Source of the DNA: Adiantum capillus-veneris
Lineage: Eukaryota > Streptophyta > Polypodiopsida > Polypodiales > Pteridaceae
DNA: 64,000 bases
Assembly (NCBI GenBank): GCA_014529385.2
Contig: CM043967.1
Span: forward strand, 6,709,001 to 6,773,000
Reading direction: 5' to 3'
Part shown: positions 22,034 through 32,605 of the stretch, one piece after another
Layout of the letters: every line of letters starts with the position of its first letter
Numbering within the stretch: the stretch's first letter is position 1
Position numbers and translations under genes: made by a program
Notes under the pieces: model-generated
Databases searched by the model: none
What the model was told of the DNA's origin: nothing
Seen by the model: the letters and a program-made list of their open reading frames with translations, nothing else

Positions 22034-22573
22034 ATGGCAAGTGTAGCATTTCCAACATTTAAAGGAAAGAAGGGGGAGGATTTAGTAACAGACTTCCTAG
22101 ATGACTTTGAAGTAGCATGTGTAGTGAGCAACAAAGATACGGATGAATCCCGGGTTAGAATCTTTAAGCATCTCATGAAGCTAGAAGCTAGATCATGGTA
22201 CAATGCACTTCCACAAGCAACCAAGGATGACTGGGAACCCTTAAAAACCGCTTTTAAGAGGCGCTTTGGGGGAGGTACCACTTCAGAAAAGTTGTGGGAC
22301 AAGTTGAGAGACTTGAAGCAGGAGGGTCTTTTAGAATATGCCACCTATGAGTCCAAATTTGTGGATTTGTGGGAATGGTGGGTTGAGTCACTGGCAAGGG
22401 GGGAAGCCGCACCCGATTTCCTAAAAAAATATCGGTTCACACATGGCTTATGGCTGCTTCTCAAGCAGAAGGTGAAAGGTAGATTCCCGGCTACGTACGA
22501 GTTAGCCGTTGAGATTGCTCGCCTTAAGGAAAAGAAGCTGCGAATGAAAGCCAAAGAAACCGAGTCAACATGA
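22034..22573 (+). CDS. gag: Gag (capsid-like) of non-autonomous element
   Basis: The likely start is ATG 22,034 (MASVAFPTFKG); an in-frame ATG at 22,004 is less convincing. The 180-residue product has a retrotransposon Gag capsid pattern: SRVRIFKHLMKLEARSWYN, LKTAFKRRFGG, LWDKLRDLKQ, YESKFVDLW and FLKKYRFTHGL. It aligns along its length with the Gag of the gag-pol at 45.8-50.5 kb (for example FLKKERFIAGL and NTQKLWQDI there). A TGA at 22,571-22,573 ends it, but the same frame continues past a second TGA (22,760) into a zinc knuckle and the following ORF. Intact it would therefore have been the N-terminus of a ~790-residue protein. Confidence 0.85.
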   Translation: MASVAFPTFKGKKGEDLVTDFLDDFEVACVVSNKDTDESRVRIFKHLMKLEARSWYNALPQATKDDWEPLKTAFKRRFGGGTTSEKLWDKLRDLKQEGLLEYATYESKFVDLWEWWVESLARGEAAPDFLKKYRFTHGLWLLLKQKVKGRFPATYELAVEIARLKEKKLRMKAKETEST

Positions 22574-22762
22574 GCAGGAACATCGCGTCGACCAACAACT
22601 ACGACAACCACCATTCCACCACCACCACCGGCTCTTGGGGTAAGAGATGACCAACAGGATATGTTGGCCCATATTACTGACCAACTGCAGAATTTGTCTG
22701 TCCACTTAATACAGCAAGGGAGGAGTCAAGAAAGAGATCAAGACCCTGGAAGAGCACGATGA
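22574..22762 (+). pseudogene. Linker between gag and zinc knuckle, two TGA stops
   Basis: This is the same reading frame as gag (22,034) and the downstream ORF. It encodes a Thr/Pro-rich linker followed by DQLQNLSVHLIQQGRSQERD. The bounding stops at 22,571 and 22,760 are both TGA and could each come from CGA by C-to-T change, as expected from cytosine methylation. Readthrough is possible but less likely. Confidence 0.6.
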
Positions 22763-24412
22763 CAAAACAGAGAGTATCACTGCTACAACTGCGGAGAAGA
22801 CGATCACGGTATGTACTACTGTCCCAAACCACGACAAAACTATAATAGAGGAGGTAGGAGGAACCAATTGTCACCCCCTAGAGAAAGAACACCCCCACCC
22901 CGAGCACCAGCCCCACCAACACAAATTCTACGTCCGCCACAATCACCACTTACAATCATCCTACGCCCACCACCAATTGGTACCCGCACACCAAGTATCA
23001 TTGGTCTTGCAGAAGAGGTCAAGATGAGTGTAACAGAAGAAGGATCAAGTAAGAAGACTATTCAAAGAACTCATGCAGTGGAACAAGAGGTTAAAGAATC
23101 AAAAGATGCTACCCAGGTGGGGGAGGTAAGTCAAGAAAATTGTGTTACAAATGTGAGTACATCTTTAACCTTAAATGAAATAGGCACCAAAGCGATGAAT
23201 CGACAACATTGGGCGTTAAGGGTAAGAAGGTGTAAAGTGTTGATTAGGCCTCGTCAGAGTAAGAGTAATGCAAAGGTCATGAAAGATACAAGAGAAGAGG
23301 AAAACCAACCTGCTAGCAAGGCTTTGCAGAAGATGGACAACATATCAAGCAAAGGGGAGGGCTTTGAAAATGGAAGCCTGTGCACCAGCATGGACCCAGG
23401 ACAGTGTAGCAAGCTAAAGGAATCTTGCATCAAGGCAGTTTCACTAGAGGACCATAACAAAGAGGTAAGTATGATTGAAGGTTTGGAGTTGGATATTTCT
23501 CTAGAGGCTTGGCAGCCGAGCAAGATTTTATTGTGTAGTGTTATAGACTTGGAGATGGGTAATGCCTCTAGTCTACTGAAAGATGTTATAAACTTGGAGA
23601 TGGGTAATGCCTCCAGTTTATGTGAGGGTGTTCAGAGTAAGTTTGATGATCAATATGTTGCCAACCTTTTAAGGATGTTCCAAACTCCTACACAACACAG
23701 CATTGTGTTTGCATGGGATGCATCAGACCTATGGCTATGGCTAGCTGCTCTAACATATAGAGAGAAGATCAGTATGGAGATAAGAGCAAAGGAGCCATGG
23801 ATAGACAAAATCCTGATAGAATGCAAGAATGAAGACCTCATTCGCAATTTGGTACAATTTTTTACAAATAGTGCATCCTCTCTTTGGAGAAAGGTAAGTG
23901 GATTATGCTTGAATTTAAGCCGCAAGGTAGGTGGCTTGCTATTAGCATCAGTAAAGGAAGCTGACATGTTTGAGCACACCCAAAAGAAGCATGATATGTT
24001 TGCAGTTTTTTCTAATGGCAGTAAGCAGGACTCTGAAGACAACTTGAGCTCACCACACCAACAAGGCGGCCATATATGGTGGATTCTTGGTACACTCTTG
24101 GGAATCATAATTTTGAGTTCCGTCTTTGCAGGAGCCAAGATGCTCATTTCCCCTCTCGCTACTGGTGGTTACAAATTTGATCCAATTTGGCATGCAAATT
24201 TTATTGTTCGGACACTACAAACAATGATCCTATTTTTCACTTGGGATCCAGGAGGACATTGGCACAAAGTTCTGGAAGCCATGGGCTTCCCCTTTAATCA
24301 ACCGACACTATTCCAAGGAACAAGTTATCAGTTGGACCTGTTACAGATTCATGAATATCCCAGAAATCTCGCCCATGGCCAAATGGAATGGCTAGTTCAG
24401 AAGGCAACTTGA
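22763..24412 (+). CDS. Zinc knuckle fused to novel ~530-aa protein with membrane segment
   Basis: Open from the TGA at 22,760 to a stop at 24,410; the first ATG is 22,811. The start contains an intact CCHC knuckle, CYNCGEDDHGMYYC, homologous to CWNCGESGHGMYNC of the Tat-type Gag. From the ATG: residues 1-60 are Pro/Arg-rich; 70-240 are charged and low-complexity; about 245-275 hold a tandem repeat (VIDLEMGNASSLL, VINLEMGNASSLC). One strongly hydrophobic stretch at about 420-446 (IWWILGTLLGIIILSSVFAG) looks like a membrane span, with a further 85 residues after it (FDPIWHANFIVRTL onward). There is no protease, RT or integrase motif. An env-like role, a captured host domain, or drift of an old pol region are all possible. 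I do not recognise it. Confidence 0.75.
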   Translation, partial: QNREYHCYNCGEDDHGMYYCPKPRQNYNRGGRRNQLSPPRERTPPPRAPAPPTQILRPPQSPLTIILRPPPIGTRTPSIIGLAEEVKMSVTEEGSSKKTIQRTHAVEQEVKESKDATQVGEVSQENCVTNVSTSLTLNEIGTKAMNRQHWALRVRRCKVLIRPRQSKSNAKVMKDTREEENQPASKALQKMDNISSKGEGFENGSLCTSMDPGQCSKLKESCIKAVSLEDHNKEVSMIEGLELDISLEAWQPSKILLCSVIDLEMGNASSLLKDVINLEMGNASSLCEGVQSKFDDQYVANLLRMFQTPTQHSIVFAWDASDLWLWLAALTYREKISMEIRAKEPWIDKILIECKNEDLIRNLVQFFTNSASSLWRKVSGLCLNLSRKVGGLLLASVKEADMFEHTQKKHDMFAVFSNGSKQDSEDNLSSPHQQGGHIWWILGTLLGIIILSSVFAGAKMLISPLATGGYKFDPIWHANFIVRTLQTMILFFTWDPGGHWHKVLEAMGFPFNQPTLFQGTSYQLDLLQIHEYPRNLAHGQMEWLVQKAT

Positions 24413-24476
24413 TATCGGATCCTACAGCTAAGCGGAAGAAGAAACAGATGAGCTAGAGGCATGAATGCCTCTAGCC

Positions 24477-24491
24477 AAAAGGGGAGGGCTA
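24477..24491 (+). other. Polypurine tract
   Basis: AAAAGGGGAGGGCTAA directly precedes the 3' LTR start TGATGG. GGGGAGGGCTAATGAT is shared exactly with the Tat-type element (minus strand at 45,206-45,221). Confidence 0.85.
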
Positions 24492-24492
24492 A

Positions 24493-25798
24493 TGATGGGG
24501 GCTTTTCACAAGCCAAGCTCCCATACCCCTCTTCTCTCGTCCCCACCCCATGAAAACCCCCTCTTAGGGAGGGAGTGATAAAAGACATTGGAAAAAGTAC
24601 GAAAAAAATAAAGTATGATTATGTAAATATATGAGAAAGGTAAAATAGGCCACCTCATGCCTGCGGGGCAGCCCATCCCCACCTTGCCTCCTTTTTCTTC
24701 ATTGTTGCCCCACTGTGTGTCCCTTTTCCTCTCTTCCACTCAAAAGTTCAACCCCCTCTCTCTTCCCCTTGTCCTTTCTCCTTTCTCTCTCCCCTCAAGC
24801 TACCCCACCTCTCACCAATAATGCATTCTAACTCACCAATAATGCACCCTAACTCACATGCAACTTATGCTATCTTCCAAAATAGTATACCCCACCCCCC
24901 CTTTCTCTCTCCTATCATATCCCATGACCCAAATACCCCCCTCTCCCTCTAAAGGGCGCCATGTCTCTTGTCTTGTAGCTAAATAACCTCCCCCACACTC
25001 ACACACACTCAGTTTCACTGAAAAAGGTGCCCACAGACCCATCCCCACCCAGTGGTTACCTGATTTTTCTTGTGTTCACACACATCTGCACACAGATTCA
25101 CCTCTGAACACACTCCCCTCTTGTAATTACTTTATTCTCCATGTCACCTCTCATTTTCCATTCACCCATCTCTCTCTCTCTTAGTCTCTCTCTCATGAGA
25201 CTGCTGTTCTGGCACATATACACACAGCCAGACAAGTGGGGCCCACAGTCACATGGCCTATGTAGATAATGATTTCTTCATTTCTAAATTCTAGAATTTC
25301 TCCCCCCTCCTCCCCTATATAAAGACGGGTCACCATCACACTAAACACACAGAACATCACCAAAGAACACACTATGCACTGTGTGTGCCTAGTGCACACA
25401 CACACACACCCACACCATCACCATCACCGCCATCACCATGCTTGTCTTGAGCATGACCTCTACACCCTTGGGCTATGGAAGATGAAGGGCAACTAAATGA
25501 AGGATGATGGCCATAACCCTCGTGCGAGTCTTCGCCATCAACTCCCACCTATCCGCCATGTGCTCTACCACGATCTCCCTTCTCATTCCCCTACCCTATG
25601 CTCCTCATTTCATCGCCTTATTCTCTAAATAAAGCTTGAGGTTTTGTGAGTATGTTTTCTTGCAATGTTTTGCCCATGTGAGGTGTGCGGAATCTCCACC
25701 TAGTCTTGTGTTTGGAGTGAGCTTGTGTATGTGTGAAGGGTGTGGGGATTCGCCATCCTTTTGTGGTGCCTAAGTACTAAGCCGCTATACTCCCTCCC

Positions 25799-25848
<50 letters not shown>

Positions 25849-26060
25849 TTGATCTCATTCCCTTTCCTCTTCATCATTACTCCCAAGCATCCATCTCTCT
25901 TGGATGAAAACTTTGTTATGGTGGTGTGTTGTTTGCGTCCTAGCCGCTAAAGCTAGGTGGTGCCCCCTGTTCGCTTTACCATGACAGGCTCGAGGCGCAC
26001 CATTCGATCCCCGGTGTTTTAGAGGCCGTCGGGGGTTCGGGGTTCGCTTTGCTCCCGTCA
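24493..26060 (+). repeat. 3' LTR of non-autonomous element
   Basis: 1,568 bp, same termini as the 5' copy, TATATAAA at 25,316-25,323 and a longer (CT)n run at 25,803-25,844. It ends at CTCCCGTCA, followed by the target duplication GTGC. Confidence 0.93.
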
Positions 26061-26064
26061 GTGC

Positions 26065-26640
26065 CTGCGGGTTGAGCTACGTCCTTGGCCAACATTTAGG
26101 TACGTTGGTTTAGTTCTCACTATGCTAGTGTTTGCTCGCGTCATATTCACCAACAATGACATGCATTGCAAGAGATTGTGCTTGGCTTCAAGATTTTCAA
26201 TTTTAATGCAAGGCACATGAGGAGATGTTGTTTTGGGAATTTGTGACAATAGAGGATTCCATTGGTTATTGCTTAGAGCACAAGTATGCTAGACACTCCT
26301 ACTTTTGCAGGTTCACCTAGACATGCATGGAATTTGTCTCATAATTGGCAGCTGGACAGTAGTGTTTTATGCCATATTACTCCTTGTTGCAGGGAGTGAT
26401 GTTTTTTGCTTTGAGATAGGATGGTGTTCATGGTGTGGGTGACATTCATTTGGAATTTTCCATTGGGAGTATGATGGTGCTTCATGATGTTCAATATGTG
26501 TCTTATGCTCATAGGAGTTTGATCTCCATCTCACAGCTTAGAGATCATGGGTGTCATGTTAGTTGACTGATTAGACTTACTTGATAAGGATAGGCTTACT
26601 TGTGATAGAATGAGTTCATCATGGTGATTGTTTGACTCTT
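26065..26640 (+). pseudogene. Ty1/copia protease-region fragment
   Basis: Around 26,345-26,560 the plus strand gives WQLDSSVLCHITPCC, the copia protease active-site region (W-x-L-D-S-G expected; Gly lost). GVHGVGDIHLEF, VLHDVQYVSYAHRSLISISQ and LRDHGCHV follow, in the usual copia order. Frameshifts separate the pieces and the region ends near 26,580. No RT or integrase follows, so this is a truncated remnant. Confidence 0.7.
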
Positions 26641-27648
26641 CTCTATGTTCTTGGTGTCAGAGATTCCATAGTCTTTGTTAGTCCGTTGCCATGAAGACAT
26701 TTGCAGTCTAGGTGAGTACACTTTGTTGATGAGTAGCATGACACTTTGCTTTTTGTGCATGCAGGGTGTGAGGATAGACATGTAGAGTAGGAAAACTCTT
26801 TGAGTGCACGACTAGAGCAGACACCAATGGTGGTGATAGATTTTGATGCTTTGTCAGTCAGGGAGCAAAGCAGTGAGTCACATGTACGAGACGGTGTAGT
26901 CTCAATGACTTGGTAGACATGTAGTTTTGTAGATGAGGTCCAAAGTGTTGCGTACAATATGTCTGTAGATGCAGAGTTAGAGAAGCCATGCTTTAGCAAG
27001 ACACACTAGATTTATCCTCTTAGGACAGAGATGCCTCCTACCATGGAGATAAAAAATATGGAGTTCTTTGACATGCTCATGCAAGAGGCTGATATGGTGA
27101 TGCCACGACATGTGGATATAGTCCCTATGGATGATGAGGGAGTGATGACTATCCTAGATTCAAGATTGATGCATCCATACGCATCTATTTTTGGTGGTGA
27201 TACAGTGAGGGTTGAGATACCTACTATGGATAGATTGGTGGAGGTCATTGTACATGGCATTGATGCATGTGTCGTGCATATGCCAGTAGAGATTACACAT
27301 CTGTCATCAACCTTTGGGACTCTCATGTACAACCTCTTAGTGTCAACCTAACACAACAATTGCAGTGGAACTATTTGCAGTTAGGGTTGTTAGTCATGCA
27401 TTGATGAAACTAGCATGATGCATCATGGAGTGGTGTAGTTCATTACAAGATACATGGAGGGTATGCATGTTGATTCTAGTAGGGATATACACTTTCACAC
27501 TCTGCTAGAGCCTACACGGCAACATGCATTGACTTTGAGAGAGCCAGTGGGCATAGGTTGGGACAAGTTTCCTCCCTTATCTATTATACATACTACTAGG
27601 TCCTATAGTAGTACCACTTATCGGCACATTTGTCTTTAAGTGGGAGAT
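26641..27648 (+). pseudogene. Unrecognised ORF region before a copia-like LTR
   Basis: A plus-strand frame at 27,031-27,351 (106 codons, EMPPTMEIKNMEFFDMLMQE) continues an open stretch from about 26,800 (TPMVVIDFDALSVREQSSES). After a few stops, 27,454-27,639 (HVDSSRDIHFHTLLEPTR) runs to a purine tract. The whole may be one decayed ORF at the 3' end of a copia-type element, but I see no RNase H or RT motif in it. Confidence 0.35.
27638..27648 (+). other. Copia-type polypurine tract
   Basis: AAGTGGGAGAT immediately before TGTTGGGG is the classic junction of plant Ty1/copia interior and 3' LTR. Confidence 0.7.
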
Positions 27649-28010
27649 TGTTGGGGTAAAGTCGGTTCGCCTCTTATCCCGCTCAAGTATGCTAGAGATG
27701 TTTGATTGCCCATTACTTGTACACACCTTACTCTTTAGTAATTAGTAGAATAAGTGTCTCTCTCTCTCTCTCTCACACATATAGTGTAGAGCTGCCCCAT
27801 CCACATATTGCGTTCTCTCTCCCTCTCTCCCTTTCTCACTTTGTGCACACGCATCGCATTTGTGCACTCACAATTAGGGCTTAATTAGTGAGAGATGCAA
27901 ATAGTTATGGAAAATGCCAATGGACCGGTATGATGATTAAGAAATACTAATCACTCTAATGGAGATGCTAATTGCTAAGACAAAATGCATTAAAAAAAAC
28001 TTAGCACTAT
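27649..28010 (+). mobile_element. Copia-like 3' LTR (right end unresolved)
   Basis: It starts TGTTGGGGTAAAGTCGG after the purine tract. A (CT)n run lies at about 27,757-27,775. The 3' end cannot be fixed; it may stop at a CA near 27,870 or run to the primer-site-like sequence at 28,013. No partner LTR is found. Confidence 0.5.
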
Positions 28011-28012
28011 AA

Positions 28013-28023
28013 CTCTGATACCA
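28013..28023 (-). other. Initiator-Met-type primer-binding site
   Basis: On the minus strand the sequence reads TCTCATCA, AG, TGGTATCAGAG: an LTR CA end, a 2-bp spacer and the initiator-Met tRNA complement. The LTR of this minus-strand element lies to the right; its interior is truncated to the left. Confidence 0.7.
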
Positions 28024-28025
28024 CT

Positions 28026-28990
28026 TGATGAGAATGGGATCGTGATATCAAAGGTGGGTGATAGACAAACATTGTGCACACAAGTGAGTGTGTGTAGGCT
28101 ATATTATTACTCAAGAAAATTTGGTTCCAAGATAGATTAACTTGGACTCATAAACAAGATCTTGAGTAGTTGGCTAACCCATCAGAAGCTCACCATGGAC
28201 AAGAGACATAAAATGCAGACTTGGAATTGTTTATTCATGAAAGGAGCTTTAAGTAGCTCTACAACCTCACACCTGTCCTTGTGGGATAATTCTCCTCTTC
28301 TCTTGTTCACTCACACTCTAGTGACTCTAGGACAAAGTCCATACCTTACACAAAGCCCAAGGTCAAGGACCCTTTTGTCTAAGGCTAGGCAATCTAGGTG
28401 ATCCTAGTCTTGTAATGATGCTTCCATGAAAAACATAACACATGACTCCAATCACAATAGCATTTTCCATTTGCACAAGCAATCTTTTCCAAGCAGTCAA
28501 ACTGTAGAGGGTCTACCCTTACACATCCACCATAAACCATCAAAACCACTTCACAATTCAATCCAAAACCATAAATCATTATCCAATCACATTACATGGG
28601 TGAGAACTCCACCCAAATTAGGGTGATGCACATCCAATCCTACAAAATCACTTTAGCACATAGCATGGCTGCAAAAAATTTGGCAGCACAATCATTTTCC
28701 AGAAAAAGATCCAAGAGCCACATTGGCTTCCACAATCAAAATCACAATCATAATCCGTGAAGGATCTCTGTCCCCTTTGACCATAAACCATATTCCATAA
28801 TGAACCGACTCCCAGTGTACTTGGAGTTTGATATATCCACTGCAATTTCCTGCTTGAAGGCATAGATATGAGAAATTGTGTTGTGCTTGATTCCCCTCTT
28901 AGAGAATTCCTCCACAAACTCTCATAAGAATTGATCAATGTTCAAGAAATATCTACTATCTAGTGATTAAAACCAAGTCAACACCGTTCC
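28026..28990 (-). mobile_element. 5' LTR-like block of a truncated minus-strand element
   Basis: It begins TGATGAGAATGG on the plus strand, the reverse complement of an LTR end next to the primer site at 28,013. The outer end is not recognised, so the right limit is nominal. No coding region is visible inside; short frames at 28,162, 28,426 and 28,648 have no motifs. Confidence 0.4.
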
Positions 28991-29763
28991 CTCCAATATC
29001 ACTCCAAATCCCTCATATTGTGTGTGGAAATCCAATACTTGCTTTTCTCTTAAGACTTGCATAAAAATGGAGACATGCACATATGGATCTCTTGATCGAC
29101 TGTGATTCTTTGGTCTCACTTAGCCACGTGAGAAGGTCACATTTTTTGAGTTTTTGCAACCATTCTCATCATTCTAGGTTCTCCCACCATTACATTTCTC
29201 ATATTGTATCCACTGACATGTTCTCTAGAAGGGATTAGATCAATCGCTCTTCCTTCGTCTCTTACTTCTCGGTTTTTAGTCTTGGTATCCCACACCCTTG
29301 TACTGTTGAAAATTGTGTCTGCAGTGTCACTCCCTCAACGTGTAGACATGGGAACTTGGGAATCTAGGGATCCCATTGACCTCGGTACAGAAAGATGTGG
29401 TGGGCTGAATGAGTCTTCCACATGAGATTTCAGAGGACTCGCTCTCATAGTCTCAAATTTTGTGGTTTCTAAGACTGTAGGTGTGCGTACACTAGGGGTG
29501 ACATAGTAATGATGGAGTGCGTCCCCAAAGTATGTATATCCCTTGAGCTCATTATGGCTCACTACTAAATATTTCCGACCATACTTATCTAACATGATTA
29601 TTTACGTATCTCTCTCAACCTCAAATGTGAACGTACAAGTATTCCTACTCCGTTAACTCCCTCACACGGAGCTCCATGCATCTATAGTAGAGAATTTGCT
29701 CTTAGTTATGATAATTATATATGCCCACATGTGTGTTGTTTGTGCTGATGTGTGTAGCCACAT
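28991..29763 (-). pseudogene. Weak minus-strand ORF, unrecognised
   Basis: The only notable frame is 29,335-29,595 (86 codons: MLDKYGRKYLVVSHNELKG and so on). It lies on the same strand as the two following ORFs and may belong with them. No known motif is seen, and the rest of the stretch shows nothing. Confidence 0.25.
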
Positions 29764-30314
29764 TTACTCTCTAAGCTTGACATTTGGATTATCTAACTTA
29801 GGTGGCTTCTCTTCAGGCTCTAAGTCAACTTTTTCTTTGATGCCTATTAATCCCCACTTTTCCACAATAAAAGGATTAAGCACAATGATATACATGTTTC
29901 CCTCTTCATCAAAATACCAATCGCCACTATAATCTACTGGCACTATGAGCTTAAGCTTAGTAGGCCTCTCTTCAATTTTAACGCAGTAACAATCCATATC
30001 GTCCTTATAGATTGTCCACCTTGCTCATTTTCAAATTGATATTGCAAGTGAAAAAGTTTCTAGGTTGGTGCAAGCTATGATGGTCCCGCTCCCATTTTGG
30101 TTTCTTTCTGAAAACTCACACTTTTGGATCCCTCAGCCATATAGGTGTATGATCTCTCCGAAGATAAATCAGAAAGACTCTCCTTCAAAATTGTCTCTAA
30201 GGTAGGTACAGTCCCTTGATTGGCACTACCCTTGGTCAAAATATGGCTTGATTGGTCTCTATTACTAGGGTTTCTACTTTGATAAAATTTTCCTGGCCGC
30301 CGTAAATACATCAA
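29764..30314 (-). pseudogene. Two adjacent minus-strand ORFs, unrecognised
   Basis: 30,075-30,314 (79 codons, Ser-rich, MMYLRRPGKFYQSRNPSNRD) is followed by 29,764-29,997 (77 codons). The second has a compact, protein-like composition: LKLIVPVDYSGDWYFDEEGN, then VLNPFIVEKWGLIGIKEKVD and an acidic Pro-rich tail. They may be exons or frameshifted parts of one ORF. I considered an endogenous pararetrovirus or retrotransposon accessory gene, but no diagnostic motif is present. Confidence 0.35.
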
Positions 30315-30589
30315 GAAAATGAAGCTTGCAAAACCCTAGCCTGTTACCTTTTATGATGCATTCAGTCGTTTAACCAAAGGTGATTCACTACAACTTTGAT
30401 CCACAAAACCTATAAAAAAATGCACTTGGTGGCTATAGCTTTATAGTCGTTGGGTTAGTAAAAAACTACTCAAGTCAAAGCTTTGTCGAACCTTGACACA
30501 ACACCTATTTTGCTTGAAATTTTCACAATTTAACTCCAAAATGAATTTTGAAAACACCACTGCGCTCACAACTAGTACTAACTCTGGTA
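30315..30589. other. No feature recognised
   Basis: Non-coding AT-rich sequence upstream (minus-strand sense) of the two unrecognised ORFs. Confidence 0.4.
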
Positions 30590-31700
30590 TCAATCTGGGC
30601 ACTTTCTGTGTCAGGGGGTCATGGATTGTGATCCATGTACTCCAGTGTTAAACTCTCTTGTAAATTGGCACACAGGTCCTCCATAGACTTGTGATAGTTG
30701 TAGGGGATTCTAAGCTGGTTTAATCCTCTTCAAGTCTCCGAAAAGTCACTTTGTCGACCTAATTTGTTGTTTTTGGTTAGATTGCCTTAAGTCTGGTTTG
30801 AGCCTCTTGTTAATGTTTTTTGCTACCCTTGCTTTTGGAGAAAATGTTTGTTTTGGTCTTTGCTACAATTATGTTAGGTTGCACTCCCAAAAATTAGTAA
30901 GGGGTCATGGATTGTGATCCATGTTCCTTCATGTCTGGACCCTAAACTCGGTCAGTTTGTTACTTAAAGCCTATGGGGTCTACCTATCTACTTATTTTGC
31001 CAAAAGAAATTTTTTGTGTTTGCTTGTGATTTTTGACTTACAGCCTATATTTTGGGATTTGGGTCAATTTTTTGTTGCTTTTTGCTATGATGACCTTCAC
31101 AAAAGTTGCTCCAAATGGTATCATCTTTCTATCATCCAAATGTTAGACTCAAATGCTTCAAGGGGTCATGTATTGCGATCCATGTTCCATTGCAATTAGT
31201 AAGATGTATGTTCAGACCCTGTAGAGGTTAATTTTTCACTTAGTTTTGAATTTGGACACCAAAAAGTAAAAAAGGCCCACTTTTTGTCTATTTCTAAGGT
31301 TTGTGGTATCTTTTACCTATTTTTCTTGATTTGGCTAAGTTTTTGTGTTAATTTTTCCACCAAAAGTGTATATCCTTTGATCTGGAACCAGATCTGGAAC
31401 CACTCTAGACGCAATGGTATTAAGTTTTTTCTCTAAAAGTTACAAGGGGTCATGGATTGCGATCCATGTTCCTACACCAATTTGCATGAAACATTCCAAA
31501 TTCACTCTCTATGGTTTGGTTATGCCCTTTTTCCACTTATTTTTGAAATTAGATCAACTTTGGAGTTATGTCCATCAAATTTTCAAATTTTCAAAGTTTA
31601 TGGTCGTTTTGTCCAAAATATGGTTTTCACCTTTTTTTTCTCTGATATTTCTACCCAAATTTGATGGAGATAGTTTCTACTTACCCTACTCCTAAGTACT
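30590..31700. repeat. Degenerate ~280-bp tandem repeat with palindromic core, 4 copies
   Basis: A conserved core GGGGTCATGGATTGTGATCC and its continuation recurs at about 30,615, 30,901, 31,162 and 31,446, spaced 286, 261 and 284 bp. Each core holds a palindrome, ATGGAT-TGTG/TGCG-ATCCAT, intact in copies 1, 2 and 4; copy 3 has one arm changed. The DNA between cores is diverged but keeps T-rich phrases in similar order. No coding content is supported. Confidence 0.75.
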
Positions 31701-32405
31701 AAAATAAAACATTAAACAAAACCAAGCAAAATGGTACAAAATAAGGTCGAAACAAAAGATGGAACAACACTCTAAAAGTAACTAGAAAATCAAAGAATGA
31801 AATACTTTTGGTTATCTCACTCACAACCCTCTTTATTTCTCAAGAATAGATCTAGAAAGTCCTCAACTTGTAGACTCTACCAAGCACTAAACCCCATTTC
31901 TATCTATCTGAATTCTATAGTGAAAATGAAGTGGAAATCAAAATCAAAGTCTCTAAGTGAAAAGCTGCAACTATGTCCTCACCACCTAAGGATCGCTATC
32001 CTCATCAATGATGCCAATGTTAGCAGGTTGCCGCGATGGATGCCTATAGCATAGCTTTCTTGCATTAACATAACGTCAATACTCAAAGAAGCAACTCGGA
32101 TGGGGCACAAAGACTCTTTGAGGGTGTCAACCTCAAGAAGTGAACCACAACATGACAATCTCTGTAGCACATGCAAATCTACCACTCTAGGATATGGTAA
32201 CCTGTCTATGTTCTATGTCACCACACTTAGTCATCGACCTATTTTGGCACTCGAACAGAGTCCAAATGCTACAAAACTTTAGGAGGAGGTCTATAAGACA
32301 CTTAGGGGCACTAAGCTATGAAGTTTTGTGGCAATCTGACGAGCTACCAAAATCATGATCCTTCAGGATCAAGGTCTTGGAAATTGCAAATGAACATACC
32401 AAAAA
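31701..32405. other. No gene recognised
   Basis: Short overlapping frames on both strands with no motif. No LTR terminus or RNA gene seen. Confidence 0.4.
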
Positions 32406-32605
32406 GGTCGCCCTAGGGTCTAGGAGAACTCTCCTATGGTCAAAATGTCAAAAAATAGTCATTAACGCACTCAAAATAGTACATTTAGACTACTAACATG
32501 TAGTAGGTCGCCCTAGGGTCTAGGAACACTCTCTTGTGGTCGGAATTTCAAGAAACAATCCTTAATGTACTCAAAACAACACATTTAGCCTACTAACACG
32601 TATTC
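32406..32605. repeat. 100-bp direct repeat, two copies
   Basis: GGTCGCCCTAGGGTCTAGGA starts at 32,406 and again at 32,506. The two units are about 85% alike by eye through CTACTAACA(T/C)GTA. Confidence 0.85.

Larger units (their letters stand above)
19609..26064 (+). mobile_element. Complete non-autonomous LTR retrotransposon, Gag plus novel membrane ORF
   Basis: Two direct LTRs (19,613-21,175 and 24,493-26,060) both start TGATGGGGGC and end CTCCCGTCA. They flank only 3.3 kb. GTGC precedes the left LTR and follows the right one, a 4-bp target duplication (19,609-19,612 and 26,061-26,064). By eye the LTRs differ at about 28-30 substitutions plus a few indels, i.e. roughly 98% identity. The interior has a primer-binding site, a 5' ORF, Gag, a zinc knuckle and a novel ORF, but no protease, RT, RNase H or integrase. 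It must therefore have moved with enzymes from another element. The Tat-type element at 42.5-54.8 kb shares its primer site, purine tract and Gag family. Confidence 0.92.

Noticed and set aside
22763-24412. Calling the novel ORF an envelope gene
   Set aside because: One membrane segment but no signal peptide, cleavage site or clear glycosylation pattern; too weak to name.
29764-30314. Endogenous pararetrovirus ORFs
   Set aside because: No movement protein, RT or coat-protein motif; left as unrecognised.
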